The notes: generated by a model not told the origin, from the letters alone. DNA of 64,000 bases from Sphingopyxis sp. GW247-27LB (GCF_002277025.1 NZ_NIWD01000015.1:303968-367967); one strand, 5' to 3'; counted from the first letter of the stretch, positions 16,433 to 26,182 are shown. Numbers and translations: made by a program.

Positions 16433-17947
16433 CTATAAGTCGTGCCCGGAATAGGAACAGTTGAACGACTTGTTGCAGAGCGGGAAGTCCGCAACGATGT
16501 TGCCTTCGATCACGGCCTCGAGCAGCGGCCACTGGAACCACGACGGGTCGCGCAGGTGACAACGGGCAACAGCACCGCCCGAATCGAGACGGAGCCAGCA
16601 CAGGATATCCCCGCGAAAGCCCTCGACAAGGGAAACGCCTTCGCTGATTTTGCCAGTCGGCCTCGGTGCGACCGAGATTTCTCCGGGAGGCATGCCTGAG
16701 AGAATTTGGTCGATCAGCCCAAGGCTCTGCTCGACTTCGCGAATCCGGACCCAAACGCGCGCATTGACGTCGCCATCCTGGAAGAGCGGAACGTCAAACC
16801 GCAGGGAGTCATAAGGCGGATAGGCAAAATCGCGGCGCGTATCGAACGATCGACCGGATGCCCGGCCAATATATCCGCCACATCCGTATTGGTGCGCAAG
16901 CGCATGCGTGAGTGTTCCCGTACCGACAGTTCGATCCTGCAACGAGGCGGTTTCATCGTAGAGATCGATCAACTGCGGAAATGTCTCGCGGATCGTCGCC
17001 AACAGCGACCGGATGTCCTCCGCACCCGAGCCATCGAGATCGACCGCAACGCCGCCTGGCATGATCTTGTCCATCATGAGGCGGTGCCCGAAACAGCTTT
17101 TCGATAACCGCAGCACTCTCTCGCGCAGCACAGCCGTGTGCGCGTGCATCAAGGCGAAGGCGGCATCGTTGCACACCGCACCGAAATCGCCAAGGTGGTT
17201 GGCGATCCTCTCAAATTCCGCCATCAGCGCGCGCAACCAATGGGCCCGTTCGGGAACCTCAATGCCGAGCGCCGCCTCGACCGCGCGTGAATATGCAATC
17301 GAATAAGCCACCGTGCTGTCACCCGATGTTCTTGCGGCAAGGTGCGCCGCGCGTTCCAGTGAGGCTCCTGCCATCAACGACTCAACGCCCTTGTGGGCAT
17401 ACCCGAGCCGCTCCTCGAGGCGGACGACGGTCTCACCGTTGGCGGTGAAGCGGAAATGGCCCGGTTCGATCGTTCCGGCATGGACCGGGCCGACCGCAAT
17501 CTGGTGCAGGCCTTCGCCCTCGGCGGCGAGGAAGGCGTATGACGCACCCTCTCCGTCGGCTTCGGAGCACGCGCCCAGCGGGTGGCGAACGCCCCAACGA
17601 CCATGATCGAGCCAGCGTCGGTCGTCAGGATCTCCAACCGGTTCGAGACCGAACAGTTCGCTGATGGTCCGTTCGAGCCGGTGCGCCGGCGCATGATGGC
17701 GGGCGATCGACGGAAATCGTCCGTCAGGACAGGCAAGGGTCGCGACGGCCAGTTCGCCCCGGCCAGTGTCGAGCAAGGCCATGTGGACGGCACCTGCATC
17801 GCCCCACAGGCCGGCCAGCGTCCAGCGGCCTTCCCCAAGCTGCCCGACAAGCACCGACCATGTCCGTTCATCGACAACCCTGCGCGGCCACGGATAGTGG
17901 CCATTTGACGGCGCGGCGCCGGCGAGGGCTTCGATCAAGCTTGGCAT
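16433..17947 (-). CDS. EHR complex large subunit (HyfG/HycE-like) without Ni ligands
   Basis: This 504-residue protein fuses a NuoC-like N-terminal half (~1-140) and a NuoD/hydrogenase large-subunit half, as in HyfG. GPVHAG (~153-158) matches the conserved GPQHP-like block. Where Ni-Fe enzymes have RICGIC, this one has RTSGDST (~206-212), and where they have a C-terminal DPCxxC it has DPSWFQ (~467). Both Cys pairs are therefore missing and no Ni-Fe centre can form, as in energy-converting hydrogenase-related (EHR) complexes. ATG 17947 is preceded by GGGAGCGGAA. Confidence 0.88.
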   Translation of the reverse strand: MPSLIEALAGAAPSNGHYPWPRRVVDERTWSVLVGQLGEGRWTLAGLWGDAGAVHMALLDTGRGELAVATLACPDGRFPSIARHHAPAHRLERTISELFGLEPVGDPDDRRWLDHGRWGVRHPLGACSEADGEGASYAFLAAEGEGLHQIAVGPVHAGTIEPGHFRFTANGETVVRLEERLGYAHKGVESLMAGASLERAAHLAARTSGDSTVAYSIAYSRAVEAALGIEVPERAHWLRALMAEFERIANHLGDFGAVCNDAAFALMHAHTAVLRERVLRLSKSCFGHRLMMDKIMPGGVAVDLDGSGAEDIRSLLATIRETFPQLIDLYDETASLQDRTVGTGTLTHALAHQYGCGGYIGRASGRSFDTRRDFAYPPYDSLRFDVPLFQDGDVNARVWVRIREVEQSLGLIDQILSGMPPGEISVAPRPTGKISEGVSLVEGFRGDILCWLRLDSGGAVARCHLRDPSWFQWPLLEAVIEGNIVADFPLCNKSFNCSYSGHDL

Positions 17948-17960
17948 TTCCGCTCCCGGT

Positions 17961-19409
17961 TCAATGGAGGAGAACCGCAACATGCTGGAACCAGGCGACC
18001 AATGGCGGGGGCAAGTACAGCCCCGCCACAAGCACCAGTCCAAAATGGGCAATCATCGGCAGATAGGACGCCTTGACCGGGTGGCTGACGCCTGTCGGCT
18101 CACCGAAAGCCAATCCATGAACCTTGAGCAACAGCGCGCCAAATGCAACCAGTAGGCCGATCACCAAGGGGATGGCGAGTAGCGGCTCGCGGGCGAAGGT
18201 CGAGCTGACGACCAGGAATTCACTCATGAATACGCCGAGCGGGGGCATCCCCGCGATGGCTGCAACACCGACCACCAGGCCCCAGCCCAGCAGTGGATGG
18301 CTTACGGTCAGTCCGCGAATTTCCGCTATTTTTTGCGTGTCCTTGGCCTGCGCGATATGGCCGACGGCGAAGAATATTCCCGACTTGGTCAGGCTGTGCA
18401 TGGTCATGTGCAGCAGCCCGGCGAAATTGGCCAGTGGGCCGCCCATGCCGAACGCGAAGGCGATGATGCCCATGTGTTCGATCGACGAATAAGCGAACAG
18501 CCGTTTGATGTCCCTTCGCCGGTACAGCATGAAGCCCGCGAAGATCAGCGAGACAAGGCCCATCGTCACCAGCAGCGGACCCGGCGCGATGGCACCGGGA
18601 TTGGCCGCGAGCAGCAGCTTGAAGCGCAGCACCGCATGCAGCGCGACGTTGAGCAGCAGGCCGGAAAGCACGGCCGAGATTGGGGTCGGACCCTCGGCAT
18701 GGGCATCGGGCAGCCAGGCATGCAGCGGCGCCAGCCCTACCTTGGTGCCATATCCCAGCAGCAGGAAGATGAAGGCGAGGTTGAGCAGCGCCGGGTCAAG
18801 TTTCGCCGCATGCTCGATCAGTATGGTCCAGACCATGCCGTCGGGGCCTTCGCCCACCACAGGACGGGCCGCCATGTAGACGAGGATCGTCCCGAACAAT
18901 GCCAGCGCGATGCCGACGCTGCCGAGAATGAAGTATTTCCACGCCGCCTCCAGCGCCTCATGCGTCCGATAGATACCGACCATCAGCACGGTCGTGAGCG
19001 TGGCCAGTTCGATAGCGACCCACATCAACCCGATATTGTTCGCCAGCAGCGACAGGCTCATGGCAAACAGCAGAATCTGGTACATCGCATGGTAGAAGCG
19101 CAACTGGGCCCTGGTCAGGCGGCCGGTCTCGAGTTCATGTGCAATATAGCTGGCGCTGAACACGGCGGTGGTGAAGCCGACGAAGGTATTGAGGACGACG
19201 AAGACGATATTGAGGTCATCGACCAGCAAATAGGGGCCCGGTGCCGGCTTGCGGACGAACAGTGACAGCGCCGCCAGCAGGGTCAGGAAGGCCGAAGCAG
19301 CATTGAGGCGCGCGGACAGTCGGTAGTTGGAAATAAAGATCAGCAGGGCGGCGGTGACGAGTGGTATCGCCAGGATCAGCCCTTCACCGCTCGTTGGCAT
19401 GGCGATCAA
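17961..19409 (-). CDS. Proton-translocating membrane subunit (HyfF/NuoN-like)
   Basis: This 482-residue protein has about 14 helices and belongs to the antiporter-like Mrp/NuoL-M-N family. Key charged features are visible: a Glu in MWVAIELATLTT, the Lys/His segment GYGTKVGLAPLHAWLPDAHAEGP and YSSIEHMGIIAFA. It fits hydrogenase-4 subunit F. The ATG overlaps the HyfE-like stop (ATGA). It probably pumps H+ or Na+ for the complex. Confidence 0.88.
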   Translation of the reverse strand: MIAMPTSGEGLILAIPLVTAALLIFISNYRLSARLNAASAFLTLLAALSLFVRKPAPGPYLLVDDLNIVFVVLNTFVGFTTAVFSASYIAHELETGRLTRAQLRFYHAMYQILLFAMSLSLLANNIGLMWVAIELATLTTVLMVGIYRTHEALEAAWKYFILGSVGIALALFGTILVYMAARPVVGEGPDGMVWTILIEHAAKLDPALLNLAFIFLLLGYGTKVGLAPLHAWLPDAHAEGPTPISAVLSGLLLNVALHAVLRFKLLLAANPGAIAPGPLLVTMGLVSLIFAGFMLYRRRDIKRLFAYSSIEHMGIIAFAFGMGGPLANFAGLLHMTMHSLTKSGIFFAVGHIAQAKDTQKIAEIRGLTVSHPLLGWGLVVGVAAIAGMPPLGVFMSEFLVVSSTFAREPLLAIPLVIGLLVAFGALLLKVHGLAFGEPTGVSHPVKASYLPMIAHFGLVLVAGLYLPPPLVAWFQHVAVLLH

Positions 19410-20068
19410 CGGCTCTCTCCCCGGAAGTCGTCCAGGGCTTCGAGATCGACTGAATCGAAGCGTTCCCGGATGCGGAACAGGAAGATGCCAATGACGATGA
19501 AGGCGATAAGGACGGAGAAGGCGACGCTGATTTCGACGACGAATGGCATACCCTTGGCACCGGTAGCCGCGAGGATCAGGCCGTTCTCGAGCGACATGAA
19601 GCCGACCACCTGGCTGACGGCATTGCGCCGCGTCACCATCATCAGCAGGCCGAGCAGCACGACGGACAGGGCGAAAGCGAGATCCTCGCGGGCAAGCATG
19701 TCGGCAGCGGCGGTGACGCGCAGGATGACGACCATCGACAGCGCGACCAGACCCAGTCCAGCCAGCATGGTCGGACCGATATTGATCGCTGTTTCGACTT
19801 CACGGTGGATGCCAAGGCGCCTGATCATCCGGTGAAGCGCAACCGGAATGATGATCGCCTTGACCGAGAGTGCGATGGCCGCCGTCAGATAGAGGTGCGG
19901 GGCACCCTGCGCATAGGCCTGCCAGGCGACCGAGAGCGCCAGCACCATCGCCTGAAACGCGAAGACATTGAGCAGCGCGGACAGGCGATCCTGATAAAGC
20001 AGCATCAGACTGACGAGAACCAGGCTGCCCGCGAGGAAATGTGCGACATCGAAAGCAAATTTGTCCAA
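19406..20068 (-). CDS. Membrane subunit HyfE-like (NuoK-like C-terminal half)
   Basis: This 220-residue protein has about seven helices, and its C-terminal half resembles NuoK (ARRNAVSQVVGFMSLENGLILAA, with the conserved membrane Glu). I choose the TTG at 20068, one base after the HyfC-like stop and with GGAG 8 nt upstream; the open frame extends further but would overlap the upstream gene by over 60 nt. It fits hydrogenase-4 subunit E. Confidence 0.82.
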   Translation of the reverse strand: MDKFAFDVAHFLAGSLVLVSLMLLYQDRLSALLNVFAFQAMVLALSVAWQAYAQGAPHLYLTAAIALSVKAIIIPVALHRMIRRLGIHREVETAINIGPTMLAGLGLVALSMVVILRVTAAADMLAREDLAFALSVVLLGLLMMVTRRNAVSQVVGFMSLENGLILAATGAKGMPFVVEISVAFSVLIAFIVIGIFLFRIRERFDSVDLEALDDFRGESR

Positions 20069-20069
20069 G

Positions 20070-21035
20070 TCACAAACTCCGCGAAACGAACAACAGGAGC
20101 GTGCCGAGGAATCCGAGCATGAAGGCGGCACCAAGGAAATCCGGTACCCGGAACACCCGCATTTTCGCGATCATGGTTTCGAAGGCCGCGAGCAGGAAGC
20201 CGGCGACTCCAAGCTTGGCGACATAGACGGCCACGCCGATCAGATGGACATGGAGCGGCGCGCCCGCCGGGGCGAGGCCCCAGGGCACGAATACGCAGGC
20301 GATCAACGAGAAATAGAGCAGCAGCTTGAGCGATGCGGCGAGTTCGATGAGCGCGAGGTGCCGTCCCGAATATTCGAGCACCATCGCTTCATGCACCATG
20401 GTGAGTTCCAGATGCGTGGCTGGGTTATCGACCGGGATACGCGCATTCTCGGCGATAGCGACGATAACGAGAGCAATCAGCGCCATACCCAGCGAGACCC
20501 GTAGACCCACGCCCGGCGAGAGCATGATGCCGGCGATGGTGGAAAGTTGAGTCGAGCCGGCGACCAGGGCCAAGGTGAAGACGATCATGATCAGTGCCGG
20601 TTCGGCCAGCGTCGCGATCATCGCCTCGCGGCTCGATCCGATACCTCCGAAGCTGGTGCCGACATCCATGCCCGCGAGCGCGAGAAAGAAGCGCGCGCTC
20701 CCCAGCAGCGCGATGATGACAATGAGATCGGCCGACCAGCTGAATAGCAGCCCGGTTGCGAACGTCGGCACCAGTGCCGCCGCCACCCAGGTCGCCGCGA
20801 AAACGATATAGGGAACAATCCGGAACAGCCAGGACGCGCTCTCCGCGACAATGGCTTCCTTGCGGACAAGCCGGATCAGGTCACGATATGGCTGCAGCAG
20901 AGGCGGACCCTGCCGCCGCAACAGCCGTGCCTTGATCTTGCGGACCAGCCCGGTCAGCAGCGGCGATAGCGCCAAGACCAGCAGCATCTGCGAAAGCTGG
21001 ATCGAGATGCCATCGATCAGGGAAGTCTCGATCAT
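20070..21035 (-). CDS. Membrane subunit HyfC/HycD-like (NuoH-like)
   Basis: This 321-residue protein of about eight helices is the NuoH-type subunit linking the hydrophilic and pump arms. Visible family motifs are the N-terminal RRQGPPLLQPYRDLIRL, IAENARIPVDNPATHLELTM and HEAMVLEYSGRHLALIE. The acidic and Arg residues of the quinone-chamber loops are retained. Its start overlaps the HyfB-like stop (ATGA). Confidence 0.9.
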   Translation of the reverse strand: MIETSLIDGISIQLSQMLLVLALSPLLTGLVRKIKARLLRRQGPPLLQPYRDLIRLVRKEAIVAESASWLFRIVPYIVFAATWVAAALVPTFATGLLFSWSADLIVIIALLGSARFFLALAGMDVGTSFGGIGSSREAMIATLAEPALIMIVFTLALVAGSTQLSTIAGIMLSPGVGLRVSLGMALIALVIVAIAENARIPVDNPATHLELTMVHEAMVLEYSGRHLALIELAASLKLLLYFSLIACVFVPWGLAPAGAPLHVHLIGVAVYVAKLGVAGFLLAAFETMIAKMRVFRVPDFLGAAFMLGFLGTLLLFVSRSL

Positions 21036-23056
21036 GGCCGTATCGCCAGGATAAGCAGGAGCAGCACCAGCAAGCCGAAGACCAGGCTCAGATACCGGCG
21101 TATGGTGAGGAACTGCAGGTGGTTCAGCCGCTCCGCCAGGACATTCACCAGACGGACGACCGGTTCATAGATCCACTCCCAGACGAGATCGTGCAGTCTC
21201 ACAGTCAGGCGCGCCGGGCTGCCGTCCCCGGGCAGCGGCATGTGCAGGTCTTCCTGGGCGCGGAACGCGAAGCCACCAAACACGCGGCGCAGCGGCTGTG
21301 CAAAGCTGTCCGCCGTATATTGGGTCGCCGGGTTCTGGTCGGGAAAACCGCAGTCCCATGCGGGAGCGCGGCGCAGCTTGTCCGATGCCAGCCGGTGGAT
21401 GGCAAATGCCGCGAGCGAGGCAGAGGCGGCAATGAAGATGAAAACCAGCAGGCCGTTATAGGAGCTGCGGCTCTCGGCGATCGGCACGATGGACAGCCAG
21501 GCCACGTCGGTCTGGACCGGCATGCGCGTTCCAGTGAGGGCCTGAACCACCGGCGCGACCGCATCAATGATAACCGCCGGCACGATCCCTGCGAGCAGGC
21601 ACAGAACCGCCAGGATCGCCATGGCTACAATCGACAGGCGGTCGACTTCGTGCGCGCCGGTTGCGGCATCGCTCCTCGGTCTGCCCAGGAAGGAAATGCC
21701 GAAGGCGCGTACGAAGCACGCGGCGGCGAGGGCCGCGGCCAGCGCGAGCATGGCGCCGACGGCCGGGACAAGGAGCTTCAGCGCCCATTGCGGCAGCTCG
21801 GGGCTCAGCAGGATGGCTTGCAGCATCAGCCATTCCGATGCGAAACCGTTGAGCGGCGGCAAAGCCGAGATCGCGACGGAACCCACCAGGAAAAGCAGGC
21901 CGGTCATTGGCATCCGGTTCAACAGCCCACCGAGCCGCTCCATCTGTCTTTCACCAGTGGCAGTGAGGACGGCCCCGGCACCGAAGAACAGCAGGCTCTT
22001 GAACAGCGAATGATTGAGGACATGGAACAGCGCCGCAGTCATTGCGAGCGCCGCAGCCGCCTTCATGCCATTGCCCTGGAACGCAAGCGCCAGCCCTAGC
22101 GCGACAAAGATCAGCCCAATATTTTCGATGGTGCTGTAGGCCAGGACACGCTTGATATCATTTTGCATCAGCGCGGAGAGAACGCCGAGCGTTGCCGTGA
22201 CGGCACCGGCGAACAACACCGGGACGGCCCACCACCATGCGACGGGTCCGAGCAGGTCGAAGGTGATGCGGATGAAGCCGTATATGGCGACTTTGGTCAT
22301 CACCCCGCTCATCAGTGCCGAGACATGGCTTGGAGCTGCCGGATGCGCCAGCGGCAGCCAGACATGAAGCGGCACGAGGCCCGCCTTGGAGCCGGTGCCC
22401 AGCAAGGCCAGCGCCAGCACCAGTCCGGCAAGGCCAGGAGAGGTGCCGTGCGCACGCATGGTTGCGAAGGCATATCCCCCCTCGGGGCCTGCCATCAGTC
22501 CGAAGGCGAGCAGAAGCGCCAGCGTCCCGAAGCTTGCCATCACGATATAGACATAACCTGCCTTCCGGTTGTCTTCCTCCTGGTGGTGCGTCATGACCAG
22601 CGCCCACGACGCCAGCGACATGAACTCCCAGGAGAGGAGGAAAGTGAAGGCGTCGGCCGCCAACAGCACCATGTTCATGCCTGCGAGAAACACTGGGAAA
22701 AATGGCAGAACGCGTTCCGGCGCGGACTCGTGGCGGCCATAACCGAGTCCGTACAGGCTGGCAGCGGCAGCACCGAGATTGATCACGATGAGAAAAAATG
22801 CGGCAAGCGCATCGATCCGGAAGTTGGCGCCGATCCATGGCAGGCCGAGCGGCAGGACTGTTGCCCAGGCAACCGCCGGTTGCGCGATCAAATGGACGAG
22901 GCTGTAAGCGCACACGGTTCCTGAAATCGTCAGACTCGCGCCATAAACAGGCCATCTGGCCCACCGAGCACGACCGATCGCAATCGCGACGACGGCAGTG
23001 ATCAGCAGCGCCAATATGCACCACAGCGTAACGTCAAGGGCCGACCAATTTTTCAT
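21032..23056 (-). CDS. Proton-translocating membrane subunit (HyfB/NuoL-like)
   Basis: This 674-residue, roughly 16-helix antiporter-like protein has LLSWEFMSLASWALV (TM5 Glu), GTGSKAGLVPLHVWLPLAHPAAPS (TM7 Lys and loop His) and YSTIENIGLIFVALG. It matches hydrogenase-4 subunit B, including the long C-terminal part with CGFPDQNPATQYTADSF. Its ATG directly follows the stop of the XRE regulator, so regulator and complex are one transcript. Confidence 0.9.
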   Translation of the reverse strand: MKNWSALDVTLWCILALLITAVVAIAIGRARWARWPVYGASLTISGTVCAYSLVHLIAQPAVAWATVLPLGLPWIGANFRIDALAAFFLIVINLGAAAASLYGLGYGRHESAPERVLPFFPVFLAGMNMVLLAADAFTFLLSWEFMSLASWALVMTHHQEEDNRKAGYVYIVMASFGTLALLLAFGLMAGPEGGYAFATMRAHGTSPGLAGLVLALALLGTGSKAGLVPLHVWLPLAHPAAPSHVSALMSGVMTKVAIYGFIRITFDLLGPVAWWWAVPVLFAGAVTATLGVLSALMQNDIKRVLAYSTIENIGLIFVALGLALAFQGNGMKAAAALAMTAALFHVLNHSLFKSLLFFGAGAVLTATGERQMERLGGLLNRMPMTGLLFLVGSVAISALPPLNGFASEWLMLQAILLSPELPQWALKLLVPAVGAMLALAAALAAACFVRAFGISFLGRPRSDAATGAHEVDRLSIVAMAILAVLCLLAGIVPAVIIDAVAPVVQALTGTRMPVQTDVAWLSIVPIAESRSSYNGLLVFIFIAASASLAAFAIHRLASDKLRRAPAWDCGFPDQNPATQYTADSFAQPLRRVFGGFAFRAQEDLHMPLPGDGSPARLTVRLHDLVWEWIYEPVVRLVNVLAERLNHLQFLTIRRYLSLVFGLLVLLLLILAIRP

Positions 23057-23353
23057 TCAGGCAGCCCGCGCATCGCTATCTGTACGGGCAGCCCGGTTGT
23101 TCGCTCCCTCCTCGGCCAACCGAACACCGCGCCCGCCAGCTGTGCTGATGGCACCTGGCGCGATGAATTCGATCCCCGCCTCATTCAGTGCGGTGATCAG
23201 CCTGGTCAGCGAATCGACATTCCCGCGCACGATATCCTCGCTCGTTTCCATCCGTTGAATGGTTTGGACCGAGATACCTGACAACATAGCGAGCTGTCGC
23301 CGATCGATGCCGAGCAAGGCCCGCGCGCCCCTCAACTGGGCTGCCCCTATCAT
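23057..23353 (-). CDS. XRE-family regulator heading the EHR operon
   Basis: This 98-residue protein has an HTH_3 domain (LRGARALLGIDRRQLAMLSGI, then SVQTIQRMETSEDIVRGNVD) and a short C-terminal tail containing AGIEFIAPGA and GGRGVRL. ATG 23353 has AAAGGA 8 nt upstream. It abuts the HyfB-like gene and is a close paralogue of the regulator at 35.3 kb, which heads a SulP remnant. Autoregulation through the palindromes just upstream is likely. Confidence 0.85.
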   Translation of the reverse strand: MIGAAQLRGARALLGIDRRQLAMLSGISVQTIQRMETSEDIVRGNVDSLTRLITALNEAGIEFIAPGAISTAGGRGVRLAEEGANNRAARTDSDARAA

Positions 23354-23416
23354 CACGCGTCCTTTCAAACCAATGTGGCAATTATCACATATCATCATTG
23401 CATTCTCGCAACTAAT

Positions 23417-23446
23417 ATGCAATGGTTGCATTATGATATTTTATAC
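23417..23446. promoter_or_regulatory. Palindrome and shared motif upstream of the XRE/EHR operon
   Basis: ATGCAA-TGG-TTGCAT (23417-23431) is a perfect 6-bp-arm palindrome inside a larger imperfect dyad running from ATATCAT (about 23380) to ATGATAT. Next to it TGATATTTTATAC (23434-23446) recurs with one change before the paralogous XRE gene (35628-35640). Candidate operator and -10 region. Confidence 0.5.
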
Positions 23447-23577
23447 ATGAATAAAGCAGCACAAAGCATCAGATCAGCCTTTGAGCGTTGATTGAAGGGT
23501 TTTCCGGACAAGAACGATCGCGTTCGGAGTCATCGCCAGAGTGAAAGGCCGAGCGATGTGCAGGTTGGAGGGCCTCA

Positions 23578-23988
23578 ATGAGCGTAAGATCCCGTGTGCG
23601 GTCGAGACCTTTGTCCCCCCACCTCCAGATTTATCGGCTAACAATACCCATGGTGATGTCCATTGCGCATCGCCTCACCGGGGTGGCCCTCTATCTGGGC
23701 ACGTTGGTGGTCACCTGGTGGCTGATTGCCCTGGCCTCGAACGCAAATTCCTATGCCGTATTTCAAGACTTCCTCGGCTCCTGGCTGGGGCGGATAATCT
23801 TGTTTGGCTACATATGGGCATTGTTCCACCACATGCTCGGCGGTATCCGCCATCTCCTCTGGGATATCGGCCTTTGGATTGATCTGCCGGCGGCTAGTCG
23901 GCTCGCATGGGCCACATTGATCGGGTCGACGGGTCTTACGGTAGCCGCCTGGATTGCGGGGCAGTCACTCAGGGCCGTTCTTCCATGA
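23578..23988 (+). CDS. sdhC: Succinate dehydrogenase cytochrome b556 subunit SdhC
   Basis: This 136-residue, three-helix membrane anchor binds heme b and quinone. Family motifs are RPLSPHLQIYR, the quinone-site SIAHRLTG and the heme-ligand segment HHMLGGIRHLLWD. ATG 23578 follows GGAGGGCC. It is the first gene of sdhCDAB, and its stop overlaps sdhD. Confidence 0.92.
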   Translation: MSVRSRVRSRPLSPHLQIYRLTIPMVMSIAHRLTGVALYLGTLVVTWWLIALASNANSYAVFQDFLGSWLGRIILFGYIWALFHHMLGGIRHLLWDIGLWIDLPAASRLAWATLIGSTGLTVAAWIAGQSLRAVLP

Positions 23989-24368
23989 CCGGCATGCGGA
24001 CGCCACGCCATCGCGCCCGCGGACTTGGAGCCGCCCGCAGCGGCACGGCTCATTTCTGGATGCAGCGCGTAACAGCTATCGCGAACATTCCCCTGACGCT
24101 GTTGTTCCTCGCGCTTCTGATCGCACTCATTGGGTCGGACTATGGCGTGGCTCGAGCCTACGTTGCCAATCCATTCGTCGCCATCATTTTAGTATTACTT
24201 GTCATATCTGGCGCATTCCACATGCGCATTGGCATGCAGGTGATAATCGAGGATTATATTCACAGCCTTCCGGTGAAAATGATCTGCCTTGCGGGGAATA
24301 CCCTGTTTTCCGCAATGATCGGTGTCGTATGCATTTATGGAGTTCTCAGGGTCGGCCTGGGCTCCTGA
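23985..24368 (+). CDS. sdhD: Succinate dehydrogenase membrane anchor SdhD
   Basis: This 127-residue, three-helix protein has SGTAHFWMQRVTAIANIPL at the start and the heme-His helix AFHMRIGMQVIIEDYIHS, standard for alphaproteobacterial SdhD. Its ATG overlaps the sdhC stop (ATGA). Together with SdhC it anchors the SdhAB dimer at the membrane. Confidence 0.9.
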   Translation: MTGMRTPRHRARGLGAARSGTAHFWMQRVTAIANIPLTLLFLALLIALIGSDYGVARAYVANPFVAIILVLLVISGAFHMRIGMQVIIEDYIHSLPVKMICLAGNTLFSAMIGVVCIYGVLRVGLGS

Positions 24369-24388
24369 CTTTTCGAGGTGGTCGTAGC

Positions 24389-26182
24389 ATGAGCGTCGCC
24401 AAAGCATATGAGTTCACGGATCATACTTACGATGTGATCGTAGTCGGTGCAGGAGGCGCTGGCCTGCGTGCCACTCAAGGTGCCGTCGAGGCTGGTCTGA
24501 GAACGGCTTGTATCAGCAAAGTCTTTCCGACCCGAAGCCATACCGTCGCGGCGCAGGGCGGAATTGCCGCAAGCCTTGGCAATCTCGGCGAAGACAATTG
24601 GCAGTGGCATATGTACGATACGGTCAAGGGTTCCGACTGGCTCGGCGACCAGGATGCCATAGAATATATGTGCCGTGAGGCCGTGCCCACCGTTCTCGAA
24701 CTTGAGCATGCCGGCCTCCCATTTTCTCGTACGCAGAGCGGGGAGATTTATCAGCGGCCTTTTGGCGGCCATATGAGCAATTTTGGCGAGCGGCCCGTCC
24801 CGCGTGCCTGTGCTGCCGCCGATCGCACCGGCCATGCGTTGATCCATACACTATACGGACAGGCGTTACGGTTTGGCGCCGAGTTTTTTATCGAATATTT
24901 CGTGCTCGATCTCATCATGGTGGACGGTGAATGTCGGGGTGTCACCGCTTGGTCGCTAATGGACGGGACATTACACCGGTTTCGCGCGCAACAGGTGATA
25001 TTGGCGACCGGCGGGTATGGCAGAATCTACTTCTCCTGCACTTCGGCGCATACATGCACGGGCGATGGCGGCGGCATGGTGCTGCGAGCCGGATTGCCGC
25101 TGCAAGACATGGAATTCATGCAATTCCACCCAACCGGCATCTATGGCGCCGGCTGCCTGATCACCGAAGGCGCACGCGGCGAAGGGGGGTATCTGGTCAA
25201 TTCCGAAGGCGAGCGGTTCATGGAGCGCTACGCCCCCTCGGCCAAGGACCTTGCGTCTCGCGACGTTGTCTCTCGCGCGATGACGGTCGAAATCCGGGAG
25301 GGCCGCGGAGTCGGTGTCAACAAAGATCATATCTACCTCCATCTTGACCACCTCTCTCCGGCGATGTTGCACGAACGCCTCCCCGGCATTTCCGAATCCG
25401 CGCGGATTTTCTCCGGCGTCGATGTAACACGGCAACCCATACCGGTGCTCCCAACCGCGCACTACTGCATGGGCGGAATCCCCGCCAATTATCATGGCCA
25501 CGCCATCAGCGCCGCGGGCGGGGATCCAGACGCTGTCGTCCCCGGCCTGATGTCGGCAGGCGAGGCGGCTTGCGTGTCGGTTCATGGCGCCAATCGCCTG
25601 GGTTGCAACTCCTTGCTCGATATTGTCGTCTTCGGGCGCGCGGCAGCTCTGCGATGCGCTGAAACGCTCACAGCAGGAGCCTCGCAGCCAGAATTGCCAG
25701 CAGATGCGGGCGAAGCGAGCATTGCCCGGTTTGACAAGTATCGCCACGCCAAAGGACGAACTCCTACACCGCGCCTTCGGCTGCAGATGCAACACACCAT
25801 GCAGAGATTCGCGACGGTGTTTCGCACTGGCGAGATTTTGAAAGAAGGCGAGCAAAAGCTGAAAGAGGTGTGGAATGCACTTCCCGATATCGGGGTTTCT
25901 GATCGTTCGATGATCTGGAATTCGGATCTGCTCGAGACGCTCGAGTTCGAAAACCTCCTGTTGCAGGCCACTGCCCTGGTCGGCTCCGCGATCGCGCGAA
26001 CCGAGAGCCGAGGCGCGCACGCGCGAGAGGATTTTCCCGAACGTGATGACAAGAACTGGATGAAGCACAGCCTCGCATGGGTGGATGGATCAGGGGATGT
26101 CCGCCTGGACTACAGGCCAGTTCATACGTTCACGCTCACTGAGGATATCCAATATATCGAGCCCAAGGCGCGCGTATATTAA
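24389..26182 (+). CDS. sdhA: Succinate dehydrogenase flavoprotein subunit SdhA
   Basis: This 597-residue subunit oxidises succinate to fumarate with covalently bound FAD. It shows the Rossmann motif VVGAGGAGLRAT, the FAD-linking His in TRSHTVAAQGGI, QFHPTGIYG, ASRDVVSRAM with the catalytic Arg and HYCMGGIPANYHG. ATG 24389 is preceded by GAGG. Base composition of sdhCDAB looks more AT-rich than in the flanking cop and EHR genes, which may point to a separate origin. Confidence 0.95.
   Translation: MSVAKAYEFTDHTYDVIVVGAGGAGLRATQGAVEAGLRTACISKVFPTRSHTVAAQGGIAASLGNLGEDNWQWHMYDTVKGSDWLGDQDAIEYMCREAVPTVLELEHAGLPFSRTQSGEIYQRPFGGHMSNFGERPVPRACAAADRTGHALIHTLYGQALRFGAEFFIEYFVLDLIMVDGECRGVTAWSLMDGTLHRFRAQQVILATGGYGRIYFSCTSAHTCTGDGGGMVLRAGLPLQDMEFMQFHPTGIYGAGCLITEGARGEGGYLVNSEGERFMERYAPSAKDLASRDVVSRAMTVEIREGRGVGVNKDHIYLHLDHLSPAMLHERLPGISESARIFSGVDVTRQPIPVLPTAHYCMGGIPANYHGHAISAAGGDPDAVVPGLMSAGEAACVSVHGANRLGCNSLLDIVVFGRAAALRCAETLTAGASQPELPADAGEASIARFDKYRHAKGRTPTPRLRLQMQHTMQRFATVFRTGEILKEGEQKLKEVWNALPDIGVSDRSMIWNSDLLETLEFENLLLQATALVGSAIARTESRGAHAREDFPERDDKNWMKHSLAWVDGSGDVRLDYRPVHTFTLTEDIQYIEPKARVY

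Noticed and set aside
16433..18052. Reading the hyf-like operon as a genuine [NiFe] hydrogenase 4
   Set aside because: Both Cys pairs needed for Ni-Fe binding are missing in the large subunit, and no maturation (hyp) genes are in the window.
17948..18052. Longer N-terminus for the EHR large subunit
   Set aside because: The extra 35 codons overlap the upstream HyfF-like gene and have no family similarity; ATG 17947 has a good ribosome-binding site.
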